DNA from: Sva-07 sp963828415
GTDB taxonomy: Bacteria; Actinomycetota; Acidimicrobiia; Acidimicrobiales; Ilumatobacteraceae
DNA: 64,000 nt
Assembly: GCA_963828415.1 (NCBI GenBank)
Contig: CAWHEI010000012.1
Coordinates: forward strand, 496,001-560,000
Direction: 5' to 3'
The notes beneath the pieces are model-generated. The model worked only from the letters and a program-made list of their open reading frames with translations. It was not told where the DNA came from and did no database searches. Made by a program: the position numbers and the translations under genes. Positions within the stretch are counted from its first letter, which is position 1; each line of letters opens with the position of its first letter. Shown piece after piece: positions 19,091 to 29,581 of this stretch.

Positions 19091-20449
19091 GTGCGCTCAC
19101 CCCTGCTTGCCCTCACCCTCGTTTCCGCCCTCGCGATTGCCGCCTGCGGTAGTGACGACGCCGCCACGACCGGCACCGACCCCGCATCGCCGACCACCGA
19201 GATCGCTTCGGCCACGACAGAGGCCCCGGCCGAGACGGCGCCCACCACGGAGGCCGCACCCGAGACCACCGAGGCGCCACTGCCCGAATTGGAAGTGATC
19301 GGCCAGGGCCCGTACGACGTCGGTGTCCAGACGATCACCATCAACGAAGGCACCGAGCGCCCGCTGGTCGTCGACGTGTGGTTCCCCATCGACGACGCCG
19401 CCGGAGCACCACCCTACGAATACTCGCTGATTCCGGGCCTGTCCGACGTCTCCGACAACGCCGTCGACGCCGAGCCTGCCGCCATCTCGGCCGACGGTCC
19501 GTTCCCGCTGGTGATCTATTCCCATGGCAGCGGAGGCCTTCGCTACATCGCCTCCGACTACACCGAGGCGATCGCCAGCTACGGCTACATCGTTGCCTCC
19601 GCTGATCACACCGGCAACACGGCGCTCGACGATCTGCTCTGCAGCCGCACAACAGGTCCGGTGACCGCCCTGAATCGCGTGAATGACATTCAGGCGATGA
19701 TCAACGCGATGGTCGACCCGACGAGCACCGAAGCCGCCGGATTCGTCGCCCACGTCGACCCGGAGAGCATCGCCGTGACCGGCCACTCGTTGGGGGGCTT
19801 CACGACCTTCGCCGCGGTCACCGGCTATGCGAACGACCTCGGATCGGTAGCTGCCGACGGCCGCATCGACGCCATCATCCCGCTCGCCCCGGCAATCGGC
19901 GGAGACCGCCCTCCGATCGACCAGAGCACCACGACCACCACAGATCCTGATCGTGTCGACCGTTGCGCCACCCCGGATGATCCGGCCACGCCTGAGCCCA
20001 CCGCCGAGGAGATCGAGGCTGCCCGGAACCGCAAGTCGATCACCGACGAACAGCTCGCCTCGATCACCGTGCCGGCAATGATCATCGTCGGAACCGACGA
20101 CATCGCGACTCCGGTGGAACCCAATGTCACGCGGGCGTGGGAATTCAGCAACAGCGATCCGCTCTACCGAGTCGAACTGGTCGCCGGCCAGCATCAGAGC
20201 TTCAGCAATGCATGCCGGTACGTCGAACTGCTCCCCACCTGGTCCGAGGACCTCCAAGCACTCGCCGGACCACTCCTCATTTCGCAGGCTGCGCAGGGAT
20301 GCGGCGACGGCATCATGGACATTCAGCGCGCCCAGGACCTGACCAACACCTTCGCCATCACCTTCCTCGACTCGATCTTCCGCGGCGGCGAGATGATCGA
20401 CCCGGAGACCACGGCCATCCCTGACGACGTCATTTTCATGTCGAAGTGA
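19091..20449 (+). CDS. Lipoprotein alpha/beta hydrolase (PAF-acetylhydrolase/dienelactone hydrolase-like)
   Basis: This 452-aa exported lipoprotein starts at GTG 19091 (RSPLLALTLVSALAIAACGS) with lipobox Cys19, then a Thr/Ala/Pro/Glu linker to about residue 65. The catalytic domain has the oxyanion-region YSHGSGG (144-150), nucleophile Ser233 in VTGHSLGG, an acid candidate in VGTDDIATP and His in VAGQHQSF, so a complete triad is present. The arrangement resembles PAF-acetylhydrolase-like and cutinase/polyester-hydrolase-like enzymes; the natural ester is unknown. The start is fixed by the lipobox. It is flanked on both sides by hairpin spacers, so it is probably monocistronic. Confidence 0.78.
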   Translation: MRSPLLALTLVSALAIAACGSDDAATTGTDPASPTTEIASATTEAPAETAPTTEAAPETTEAPLPELEVIGQGPYDVGVQTITINEGTERPLVVDVWFPIDDAAGAPPYEYSLIPGLSDVSDNAVDAEPAAISADGPFPLVIYSHGSGGLRYIASDYTEAIASYGYIVASADHTGNTALDDLLCSRTTGPVTALNRVNDIQAMINAMVDPTSTEAAGFVAHVDPESIAVTGHSLGGFTTFAAVTGYANDLGSVAADGRIDAIIPLAPAIGGDRPPIDQSTTTTTDPDRVDRCATPDDPATPEPTAEEIEAARNRKSITDEQLASITVPAMIIVGTDDIATPVEPNVTRAWEFSNSDPLYRVELVAGQHQSFSNACRYVELLPTWSEDLQALAGPLLISQAAQGCGDGIMDIQRAQDLTNTFAITFLDSIFRGGEMIDPETTAIPDDVIFMSK

Positions 20450-20462
20450 ACCGCCCCAACGT

Positions 20463-20499
20463 GTGAACAGATGGCGCCGCAGGGACGCCATTTGTTCAC
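20463..20499. repeat. GTGAACA hairpin
   Basis: This inverted repeat has arms GTGAACAGATGGCG and CGCCATTTGTTCAC with one G-T wobble and a 9-nt loop, in the spacer before the fumarase gene. It shares the outer GTGAACA stem with the hairpins at 3071, 3870 and 18993. Confidence 0.6.
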
Positions 20500-20529
20500 G
20501 CGTTCGGACGCGGTCGTAGGCTCGACGGC

Positions 20530-22184
<1,655 letters not shown>

Positions 22185-22185
<1 letters not shown>

Positions 22186-23294
22186 TGACAGACACGCCCG
22201 GCTCGTCGTCGTTGACCGCCGATGAGCGGGCCGCTGCTCGCGCATTCGTCGCGCGTTGCGAGGTGCGGCTCTCGACGTTCCACCGAATTGCGGTGGGCAT
22301 GTTGTCCGGCGCGGGCCTGCTCGTCGTGCTCCCGGTGGTGGCACGCGACTCCATCACCGGCATCCTCCGATCGTTGTTCTCGGGCGACATCGGGGTCGTC
22401 GAGATCGCACTGATCATCGCCATCGGCGCGATGCTCGCCGTGCCGGCGGTCGCTCTCTGGCTGCTCTTCGCCGATCTGACCCGCTTCTACTTCCACGCCA
22501 ACCACATCGGCAGCGACGGCGGCGAGACCTTCACCCCCCGGTTCACCCTCACCTCGCTGCAACTGCCCTCCGACGAACTCGGCCCAGCGGCGACTGCGGA
22601 ACTCGTGCGAACTCGGGAGGATCCCCGAATTGTCGAACTCCTCGTGCCCGCGAATGACGAATCACGTGAGCGCGTCGATCGTCAGCTCGATGTGTACGGC
22701 GGCCTCGGATCCGGGCACGACGATGCCGCTCGCGCAGCCGGCCTGTTCGAGCTCGCCGCTGCCCGGAGTCGGCCGTTGCTCGAGGAGGTGGCCAAGGTTG
22801 AGCACGGCATGGCTCGCCACGTGCTCCGCCTGCGCGGCCTCGTGCTCCGCTACGTCAAAGCATTGCTCGCTCTGTTGACGACCGCCGTTGCGGTGTACGT
22901 CGGCGACGCCGTCGTGAACGGATTCGACTCCGCCGACGGGATCAACGTGACGCAGGACGCCTGGCTCGCGGCAGTGGTGCTCGCGTGGGCCCCGCTGGTG
23001 GTGCTCGCCGTGACGTCGCCGGTGCGATGGATCGAGAAGGCGATGCGTGACGAGGGCGCCCCGTCCACTGCCGTGGCCGACGATCCCGAGCTGACGTTCG
23101 TCGAACGGGTCTCGCTGCGAATCGCCGCCGTTGCCTGGGTCGCCGCTGCGATTGCGATGGTGGTCTCGATCGGCGACAGCGCGACACCGAACGACGCTCA
23201 GCGAATCGAGATCGCCGTGCTCGCGGTCTCGGTGATCGCCGTGGCGCTCGCGGCCGTCACGGGCCGCTTCCGCAGCCTCGTCGAGATCTCGTAG
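22185..23294 (+). CDS. Multi-spanning membrane protein of unknown function
   Basis: This 369-aa protein has hydrophobic segments at about residues 35-55, 72-98, 218-240, 252-275, 305-330 and 340-360. The large central cytoplasmic or periplasmic region (residues about 100-215) is rich in acidic and Arg residues and includes GSGHDDAARAAGLFELAAAR. I recognise no family motif. It starts on the A of the fumarase stop (TGATG), so it is translated with it, but a functional link to the TCA cycle is not evident. It converges on the enoyl-CoA hydratase gene with a 7-nt gap. Confidence 0.7.
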
Positions 23295-23301
23295 CGGGCT
23301 G

Positions 23302-24108
23302 CTACAGCTCGCCGGCAAGTTGACCGAGGCGACGTTCGCCCTCGGGAGTCTGGCCACCCGCGTCGAGGAACCGCTGCATCCGGTCGTGGGTCTCGTCGTG
23401 GGCGAGCGTCGCATTGAAACCGATGGTCTCGGCGAGCAGGTCCTCGACGACTCCGGTCTCCGAGCGCACGACGATCTCCTTCGCAGCAGCAACCGAGTGG
23501 CGTGGGAACGACGCGATTCGTCCGGCGAGCCGGTCGACGAACGCGTCGATCTCGTCGGCCGGCAACACCCGGTTGACCCATCCCCAACGCTCGGCGGTGT
23601 GCGCATCGATGTCGTCACAGCCGAGGACCACTTCGAGTGCACGGCTCCGTCCCACCAGGCGCGGCAAACGAACCGTGCCACCCGCGCCCGGGATGATGCC
23701 CAGCGCGACTTCGGGTTGGCTGAAGATCGCATCGGGCGTGGCGAAACGCATGTCGCATCCGAGCGCCAGTTCACTCCCACCGCCGCCGACCCGGCCGGCG
23801 ATCACGGCGATCGTCGGCTTGGGCATCGTCCGCAGGGTCTCGCACATCACGTCGTATGGCCCGATCGCCGTCGGCTCGGGCTGTTCCCGAGGGAACTGCT
23901 GGATCGCTTCGACGTCGAAGTGGGCGAGGAACCACTCCGGGTTCGCCGACCGGATCACGACCGCCCGAACCGACTTGTCGTTCGCGAGTGCTTCGATTGC
24001 TGCGCCGAGTTCGAAGAACACCTCCATCGTCACGAGGTTGATCGGGGGATGGTCGACGGTGAGCGTTGCCACTCCCCGATCGTCGCTCTCGACGCGTACC
24101 GAGGTCAT
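23302..24108 (-). CDS. Enoyl-CoA hydratase/isomerase family protein
   Basis: This 268-aa crotonase-fold protein begins MTSVRVESDDRGVATLTVDHPPINLVTM-like, with the CoA-binding HPPINLV and the oxyanion region IAGRVGGGGSELALGCDMRF. A segment SQPEVALGIIPGAGGTVRLP follows; here Glu of QPEVALG is the usual catalytic acid position. It lies 3' of the F420-type LLM gene with a 4-nt overlap, and divergent from an acyl-CoA synthetase gene, suggesting an acyl-CoA degradation unit. The precise substrate cannot be told; some members are isomerases or hydrolases rather than hydratases. Confidence 0.85.
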   Translation of the reverse strand: MTSVRVESDDRGVATLTVDHPPINLVTMEVFFELGAAIEALANDKSVRAVVIRSANPEWFLAHFDVEAIQQFPREQPEPTAIGPYDVMCETLRTMPKPTIAVIAGRVGGGGSELALGCDMRFATPDAIFSQPEVALGIIPGAGGTVRLPRLVGRSRALEVVLGCDDIDAHTAERWGWVNRVLPADEIDAFVDRLAGRIASFPRHSVAAAKEIVVRSETGVVEDLLAETIGFNATLAHDETHDRMQRFLDAGGQTPEGERRLGQLAGEL

Positions 24109-25013
24109 TGCATTGCGGCCTTCACGGCCGCTCGCGTCGCTGCGGCCTCATCGGGATTGCCGGGGAACTCGACGGCGGCGAAGTCGGTGACTCCGATGTC
24201 GGCGAGTGCACTGATGCGCTCGACCACTTCGTCATGCGAGCCGGTGATGGCGATGTCCTCGGCGCCGCCCGCACCCTCACGGTCGAGCATCGCCCGGTAG
24301 CTCGGCAGCGACCCGTAGATCTCGAACACCTTCGCGGCGCGACCCTTCGCTGCCTCGGTGTCGGTCGTCACGCACACGGGGAGCGCGGCGATCACCCGTG
24401 GGGCGGGTCGACCGGCGGCTTCGGCTGCGGCAGTGATCGTGGGCACGGTGTAGTCGGCGAGCGTATTCGGGCCGGTGCACCACGTGAGCGTGCCGTCAGC
24501 CAGCTCGGCGGTGGCCTTGAGCATCTGCGGGCCGAGCGCGGCGACGACGATGCCGAACGGCAGCGCACCCTTTGCGTTGATCGCAAGGTGCGTCGAGTAG
24601 TCCTCACCCTGATAGCTGACCGGTTCGTTGCGCGACAGCGGCCCGAGGATGCTCAGGTAGTCGCGGATGTGACGCACCGGCTTGTCGTAGCTCATGCCGA
24701 GCATGTTCTCGATCACGACCTTGTGACTGAGCCCGATCCCGAGCGTGAGCCGACCCTCACAGGCCGCGCTGACGGTGAGGCACTGCTGTGCGATCGCACT
24801 CGGGTGACGAGGGTAGGTCGGCACGACGGAGGTGCCGAGTTCGATGCGGGGCACCTCGCGCCCGACGATCGCCAGCGCCGTGAGCGCGTCGTGGCCGAAG
24901 ATGTTCGGCGCCCAGTACGACGCGAAGCCGTCCGCCTCGGCCTGTCGGGCTTCGGCGACCACGTCGTCGATCGTGCCCTCGTTGATGGATCCACCGAACA
25001 TTCCAATACGCAT
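24105..25013 (-). CDS. LLM-class F420-dependent oxidoreductase
   Basis: This 302-aa luciferase-like TIM-barrel protein starts MRIGMFGGSINEGTIDDVV. Characteristic stretches are ADGFASYWAPNIFGHDALTA, LGTSVVPTYPRHPSAIAQQ and GRLTLGIGLSHKVVIE, the last being the conserved glycine-rich beta-strand of F420-binding family members. The start at 25013 is the first Met consistent with the family; longer frames run through palindromic spacer DNA. It is translationally coupled to the enoyl-CoA hydratase (ATGA overlap). Its substrate is unknown, but the pairing suggests F420-linked oxidation or reduction of an acyl-CoA or its precursor. Confidence 0.82.
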   Translation of the reverse strand: MRIGMFGGSINEGTIDDVVAEARQAEADGFASYWAPNIFGHDALTALAIVGREVPRIELGTSVVPTYPRHPSAIAQQCLTVSAACEGRLTLGIGLSHKVVIENMLGMSYDKPVRHIRDYLSILGPLSRNEPVSYQGEDYSTHLAINAKGALPFGIVVAALGPQMLKATAELADGTLTWCTGPNTLADYTVPTITAAAEAAGRPAPRVIAALPVCVTTDTEAAKGRAAKVFEIYGSLPSYRAMLDREGAGGAEDIAITGSHDEVVERISALADIGVTDFAAVEFPGNPDEAAATRAAVKAAMQ

Positions 25014-25081
25014 CCGACGACCGTACCGATCGCACCGACACGACCACGCAGCCGAGCCCGATCGACGTACGGACTTTCCCA

Positions 25082-25182
25082 CCGATGAGCGAAGCGACCG
25101 TATACGGCGGTTTGCCTCATCACAGGCCCGGCCCACGTCCCACCGATGAGCGAACCGACCGGATACGGCGGTTTCGCTCATC
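25082..25182. repeat. Tandem 40-bp dyads in divergent promoter region
   Basis: Two near-identical 40-bp units lie at 25082-25121 and 25143-25182, each with arms CCGATGAGCGAA and a complementary GGTTTNGCTCATC around a central ATACGG. They differ at a few positions. They lie between the start of the LLM gene (25013, minus) and the acyl-CoA synthetase (25237, plus), which is where a shared operator would be. Confidence 0.6.
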
Positions 25183-25236
25183 GCGGCGGGACTCGGGCTC
25201 GTCGGGGGTGACCGCCGGGTGGTACGAACGCAGGCC

Positions 25237-26847
25237 ATGGGGAACTGGAACTTTGCCGACATCTGGGAAGTGGCGGCTGACGAGCTGCCCGACGCGCCGT
25301 GCCTGATGCACGGCGATGACCATCGAACGTGGGCCGAGGTCGACCGCCGGGCCGACGGTGTCGCCCAGCTGCTGCTCGACGCCGGCCTCGAACGTCAGCA
25401 GGCGGTCGCACAGTACTTGTACAACTGCAATGAGTACATGGAGTCGATGTACGCCGCGTTCAAGGGTTCGTTCGTCCCGGTCAACACCAACTACCGCTAC
25501 ACCGCCGATGAACTGCTGTACCTCTGGGACAACGCCGACGCCGGAGCAGTCGTGTTCCACGGCTCGTTCGCCGACACGATCGAGGTGATCCGCGACCGCC
25601 TTCCGAAGGTCAAGCTCTGGTTGTGGGTCGATGATGCGAGCGGCGACTGCCCAGGCTGGGCGACTCCCTACGAGCAGGCCGCCACGAGTGGCGCCGGTCG
25701 AGTCGCCCCGGCCTGGGGGCGCAGCGGTGACGATCTGAACTTTCTCTACACCGGCGGAACCACGGGCATGCCGAAAGGCGTCATGTGGCGCCAGGACGAC
25801 CTGGCGGTGGTCTTGACGGCCACGGCGGCATTTCCCCTGACCGACGACGGAACGCTCGCTGACGTGCGGGCCAGACTCACCGAGCCCGGCGCTCGTTTCC
25901 TCCCGGCCTGCCCGCAGATGCACGGCACCGGCAACTTCCCCGGGCTCGGCACGTTGTGCGGCGGAGGCAGCATCGTCACGCTCACCGGACGCAACTTCGA
26001 TGCCGTCGAACTCCTCGACGGGATCGAACGCGAAGGAGTGACATCGCTGGCGATCGTCGGCGACGCGTTCGCGAAACCGATCCTGCGTGCGCTCGACGCC
26101 GAGCCCGGCCGATGGGATCTCTCCTCGCTCGTCGGCATCGTCTCGTCCGGCGTGATGTGGAGCCAGGAGACCAAGACCCGTCTCCTCGAGCACCATCCCG
26201 GCATGGTCCTGATGGATGCGTTCTCGTCGTCGGAGGCCCTGGGCATGGGTTCGTCGGTCTCGGCCGCTGGCGCCGCCGCTGAGACCGCCAAGTTCCAGCT
26301 GAGTCCCAACACGATCGTGATCGACGATCTCAACCGTCCGCTGGCGCCGGGCTCCGGAGAAATCGGACGACTCGCAGTCGGCGGGCGCCAACCGGTGGGC
26401 TACTACAAGGACCCCGAGAAGAGTGCCCGCACCTTCTTCGAGGTCGACGGCAAGCGGTACTCGTGCCCGGGAGACTTCGCAACGATCGACGCCGACGGTC
26501 GCATCACACTGCTCGGCCGTGGCTCGCAATGCATCAACACAGGCGGCGAGAAGGTGTTCCCCGAAGAGGTCGAGGAGGCGATGAAGACCCATCCCGACGT
26601 GCTCGACGCCGTGGCCGTCGGCATCCCCGACGAGAAGTTCGGCGAGGCGGTTACCGGCATGGTCGAGGCCCGTCCGGGCCATACGGTCGACGCCGCTTCG
26701 GTGATTGCGCATGTGAAGACGACCCTCGCGGCGTACAAGGCTCCCAAGCACATCGTGGTCGTCGACACGATCGGCCGCGCCGCCAACGGCAAGGTCGACT
26801 ACAAGCGACTGCGCGGTGATGCCACCGCCGCGCTCGGCGTGAGCTGA
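25237..26847 (+). CDS. Acyl-CoA synthetase (FadD-like AMP-binding enzyme)
   Basis: This 536-aa ANL-superfamily ligase shows ATP/AMP signature YTGGTTGMPKGVMW (about 175-188), FSSSEALGMG in the adenine-binding A5 region, YSCPGDFATIDADGR (A7), GRGSQCINTGGEKVFPEEVE (A8) and the C-terminal lysine in NGKVDYKR (A10). It would activate a carboxylic acid to its CoA thioester. The fatty, steroid-derived or aromatic nature of the acid is not determined. ATG 25237 (MGNWNFADIWE) is preferred to an upstream GTG-type start as the family begins here. It is divergent from the LLM/hydratase pair, which it may feed with substrate. Confidence 0.9.
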   Translation: MGNWNFADIWEVAADELPDAPCLMHGDDHRTWAEVDRRADGVAQLLLDAGLERQQAVAQYLYNCNEYMESMYAAFKGSFVPVNTNYRYTADELLYLWDNADAGAVVFHGSFADTIEVIRDRLPKVKLWLWVDDASGDCPGWATPYEQAATSGAGRVAPAWGRSGDDLNFLYTGGTTGMPKGVMWRQDDLAVVLTATAAFPLTDDGTLADVRARLTEPGARFLPACPQMHGTGNFPGLGTLCGGGSIVTLTGRNFDAVELLDGIEREGVTSLAIVGDAFAKPILRALDAEPGRWDLSSLVGIVSSGVMWSQETKTRLLEHHPGMVLMDAFSSSEALGMGSSVSAAGAAAETAKFQLSPNTIVIDDLNRPLAPGSGEIGRLAVGGRQPVGYYKDPEKSARTFFEVDGKRYSCPGDFATIDADGRITLLGRGSQCINTGGEKVFPEEVEEAMKTHPDVLDAVAVGIPDEKFGEAVTGMVEARPGHTVDAASVIAHVKTTLAAYKAPKHIVVVDTIGRAANGKVDYKRLRGDATAALGVS

Positions 26848-26861
26848 CGGTCGACCAGCAC

Positions 26862-27632
26862 GTGTCTGCACCGGTCGACTCGATCGACGCTGCCATCGCA
26901 GCGATGGACCGCGAGGTCGACCGATGCCTGGAGTGCGGAGATGCGAGCGGCTACTTCACCGTCGTCTATCGGGCGGTCACCGAACGGGTACGCGACGGCA
27001 TCGCCGCCGGGGATTTCGCCGACGGCGAGCAGATGGAGCACTTCGACGTCCTGTTCGCTCAGCGCTACCTCGACGCCCGCGACGCGTGGAACGCACACTC
27101 TGACGCGGTGCCCGAATCGTGGCGGCTCGCCTTCGAGACCGCCCAGCGCGGGCGCTGCCTCGTTGCGCAGCACCTGCTGTTGGGCATCAACGCGCACATC
27201 AACCTCGATCTCGGCGTCGCCGCGGCCGCAGCCGCGCCGCCGGGCGAGGTCGAGGCGCTGCGCGATGATTTCGAAACGATCAACGACGTGCTCGCCGAGC
27301 TCGTAGATCGGATGCAGGCATCGCTGGCATCGGTCTCACCGTGGACGCGCTGGGTCGACGTCGCGGGTCTGCGATTCGACGAGGCGGTCGTCACCTTCAG
27401 CCTTCGCCGTGCTCGCTCCGAAGCGTGGGACTTCGCGACCGCGCTCAGCTCGGCGTCACCGGACGAACGTCGCCGACTCGAAGTGCAGCGTGATGCCGAC
27501 GTGGCAGCGCTCGGCGCTCGGATCGCACGTCCCGGCCGTCCAATGAAATGGCTCGTCGGCGCCGCCCAACGACGCGAGCACCACGATCTGAGCAGCGTCA
27601 TCGACGAACTCGGGGTACGGTCGCAGCAATGA
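26862..27632 (+). CDS. DUF5995 family protein
   Basis: This 256-aa soluble protein starts at GTG 26862, 14 nt after the acyl-CoA synthetase stop. The family pattern is clear: FTVVYRAVTERVRDGIA, then FDVLFAQRYLDARDAW, and the highly conserved LLGINAHINLDLGVAAA, followed by a DFETINDVLAEL helix. These mostly helical proteins have several conserved His/Asp/Asn positions (GINAHIN-x-DL) that could hold a metal, but no activity is established. The stop overlaps the start of the SelW-like gene by 4 nt (ATGA), so the two are translationally coupled. Confidence 0.8.
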   Translation: MSAPVDSIDAAIAAMDREVDRCLECGDASGYFTVVYRAVTERVRDGIAAGDFADGEQMEHFDVLFAQRYLDARDAWNAHSDAVPESWRLAFETAQRGRCLVAQHLLLGINAHINLDLGVAAAAAAPPGEVEALRDDFETINDVLAELVDRMQASLASVSPWTRWVDVAGLRFDEAVVTFSLRRARSEAWDFATALSSASPDERRRLEVQRDADVAALGARIARPGRPMKWLVGAAQRREHHDLSSVIDELGVRSQQ

Positions 27633-27898
27633 GCGACCACGTGATCCACATCACCTACTGCGTCCCTTGAGATTATTCTGACCGCGCCGTGAGCGCGGCG
27701 AACGATCTGCTGTCGACCTACCAGCACGTGATCGAATCGCTGACACTGGTGACGGGCTCGAAGGGCGTGTTCGACGTCGAGGTCGACGGGGACGTGTTGT
27801 ACTCCAAGCACACCACCGGCCGCCACGCGGAGCCCGGCGAAGTGCTCGCATTGTTTCGCGACCGCTACGCGCAGGGCATCGCGCGATACGGCGAGTGA
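27629..27898 (+). CDS. selW: SelW/Rdx-family selenoprotein (in-frame TGA as selenocysteine)
   Basis: This gene reads as an 89-aa Rdx-family protein only if the TGA at 27668-27670 is decoded. From ATG 27629 the frame gives MSDHVIHITYCVP, TGA, then DYSDRAVSAANDLLSTY and SKGVFDVEVDGDVLYSKHT to the TGA at 27896. The TGA falls exactly at the second redox position of the family motif, giving CxxU (Cys11, Sec14), where many relatives have CxxC. Seventeen nt after it a 6-bp stem CCGCGC/GCGCGG closes a 5-nt loop CGTGA, fitting the bacterial SECIS pattern of a short stem-loop with a G in the first two loop bases. Redox function is inferred from family. A nonsense mutation or sequencing error is the alternative. 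Callers ignoring TGA would start at an internal GTG (27689) and lose the active site. Confidence 0.75.
27671..27700 (+). promoter_or_regulatory. Candidate bacterial SECIS element
   Basis: This segment directly follows the in-frame TGA. The perfect 6-bp stem CCGCGC (27682-27687) and GCGCGG (27693-27698) closes the loop CGTGA (27688-27692). The spacing from TGA to loop is 17 nt and a G is the second loop base, consistent with known bSECIS geometry. It lies inside the coding sequence, as bacterial SECIS elements must. Confidence 0.55.
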
Positions 27899-27900
27899 GC

Positions 27901-27933
27901 GATTACATCGCGGGTCTGACCCCTGTTGTAATC
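27901..27933 (+). repeat. 33-bp stop-codon-associated palindrome, copy 4
   Basis: This is a perfect copy starting 2 nt after the SelW-like stop codon and ending 11 nt before the convergent ABC-F gene's stop region. Confidence 0.88.
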
Positions 27934-27944
27934 ACTGGCGAAGT

Positions 27945-29561
27945 TCAGGACATGCTGACGAGATCGAGCCAGTCGTCGGAGAAGTAGTCGACGTCACCGT
28001 CGGGCATCAGCAGCACCTTGGTCGGGGCCAGTTCACGAACGAACTCCTCGTCGTGGCTCACGAGAATGATCGCCCCGGGCCAATCGACGAGCGCGTCGGC
28101 GACGGCTTGACGTGATGGTGGATCGAGGTTGTTGGTGGGCTCGTCGAGCAGCAGCAGGTTGTTGCGCCCGACCATCAACATGGCGAGCGCGAGCTTGGTC
28201 TTCTCGCCGCCCGACAACGTGCCGGACTCCTGGAACACCTTCTCGCCCGACAGTCCGAACATGCCGAGCAGACCCCGCAGTTGGGTCTCGCCGAGGTTGA
28301 TGCCCTCCGGCACGGCGTCGCGGATGTTGGTGAGCAGCGACTCGTTCGTGCGCAGGTTGTCGTGCTCCTGCGCGTAGTAGCCGGCGTGCACCTGGTAGCC
28401 GAACTCGAAGTCGCCGAGGTCGGCCTCGGTCTCGCCCGCGAGGATGCGCAGCAGGCTGGTCTTGCCGGCGCCGTTCAGACCGAGCACCAGCAACCGTTCC
28501 CCGCGCCCGAGGTCGAAGTCGATGTCTTCGAAGATCGTCGGCCCGCCGTACGCCTTGCACATGCCCGACGCTCGGATGACCGTCTCGCCGCACTTCGGCG
28601 GGTCAGGGAAGCGGACCGTCATCGTCTTGCCCGACTGCGGGCCGCGGACGCGTTGCGTCTCGAGACGAGCGATGCGCTTCTCGACGCTGTGGGCCATCGC
28701 GGCCTTGGTCGCCTTCGCCCCGAAGCGGTCGACCACGGTCTGCAACCGATCGATCTCCTTCGCCTGCAGCACCGCCTTCTTCGCAAGACGAGCCTCGTCC
28801 TCGGCCCGAGCACGCTGGTACTGGCTGTAGGTGCCGCGGTACTCGACGATCTCGCCGACGTCGTGTTCGGTCGCACGGTCGAGGTGCAGCACACGCGTGA
28901 TCGACTCGTCGAGCAGTTCCAAGTCGTGGCTGATCACGAGCAGGGCGCCCTTGTACTGACGAAGGAATCCGAGCAACCACGCCTTGGCGTCGACGTCGAG
29001 GTGGTTCGTCGGCTCGTCGAGGCACAGCACGTCGGAACCGGCGAACAGGATGCGCGCCAGTTCGACGCGGCGGCGCTCGCCACCCGACAGCGTGCTGATC
29101 GGCTGGTCGAGCCGCGCGTCGGGAATCCCGAGGCCGGCCGCCATCGCACGGGCCTCGCTCTCGGACGCATACCCGCCGGTGGTGCGGAACGCCTCCTCGG
29201 CTTCGCTGTAGCGGCTGACGTTGCGCTCGTCAGGATTCTCCTCCATCGCGATGCGGAGCTTCTCGATACGGGTGATCTCGTCGTCGATCCCCCGGCCCGA
29301 CAGCACATGAGTGACGCAGCTGCGCCCGTCCAGTGCCGAGTCGATCTTCGGGTCCTGCGGGAGATACCCGAAGCCGCCCTTGCGTACGACCTTGCCGGAC
29401 TTCGGCTCGTTGGCGCCGCCCAACACCTTGAACAGACTGGTCTTGCCGGCACCGTTGCGCCCGACGATCCCCACCTTGTCGCGGGCCATCACGGTGAAGC
29501 TGGCGGCGTCGACGAGCAGTCGACCACCCACTTCCACCGAGATCGCCTGAGCCTGGAGCAC
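27945..29561 (-). CDS. ABC-F family ATPase (ribosome-associated type)
   Basis: This 538-aa soluble protein has two ABC cassettes and no membrane domain. The first has GRNGAGKTSLF, LSGGERRRVELARIL and CLDEPTNHLD; the second has GLNGAGKTSLLRIL, LSGGEKTKLALAML and LLDEPTNNLD. Between them is the charged helical linker (RARAEDEARLAKKAVLQAKE) that in ABC-F proteins enters the ribosomal E site to act on the peptidyl-transferase centre. The family includes translation factors such as EttA and antibiotic-resistance proteins; sequence alone does not separate these roles. It converges on the SelW-like gene. Confidence 0.88.
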   Translation of the reverse strand: MLQAQAISVEVGGRLLVDAASFTVMARDKVGIVGRNGAGKTSLFKVLGGANEPKSGKVVRKGGFGYLPQDPKIDSALDGRSCVTHVLSGRGIDDEITRIEKLRIAMEENPDERNVSRYSEAEEAFRTTGGYASESEARAMAAGLGIPDARLDQPISTLSGGERRRVELARILFAGSDVLCLDEPTNHLDVDAKAWLLGFLRQYKGALLVISHDLELLDESITRVLHLDRATEHDVGEIVEYRGTYSQYQRARAEDEARLAKKAVLQAKEIDRLQTVVDRFGAKATKAAMAHSVEKRIARLETQRVRGPQSGKTMTVRFPDPPKCGETVIRASGMCKAYGGPTIFEDIDFDLGRGERLLVLGLNGAGKTSLLRILAGETEADLGDFEFGYQVHAGYYAQEHDNLRTNESLLTNIRDAVPEGINLGETQLRGLLGMFGLSGEKVFQESGTLSGGEKTKLALAMLMVGRNNLLLLDEPTNNLDPPSRQAVADALVDWPGAIILVSHDEEFVRELAPTKVLLMPDGDVDYFSDDWLDLVSMS

Positions 29562-29581
29562 CCGTCCAGGCTAGGGGCAGA

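Noticed and set aside
27689..27898. Short 69-aa version of the SelW-like protein starting at GTG
   Set aside because: It would remove the redox motif and the overlap with the upstream gene; the longer version with an in-frame TGA matches the family.
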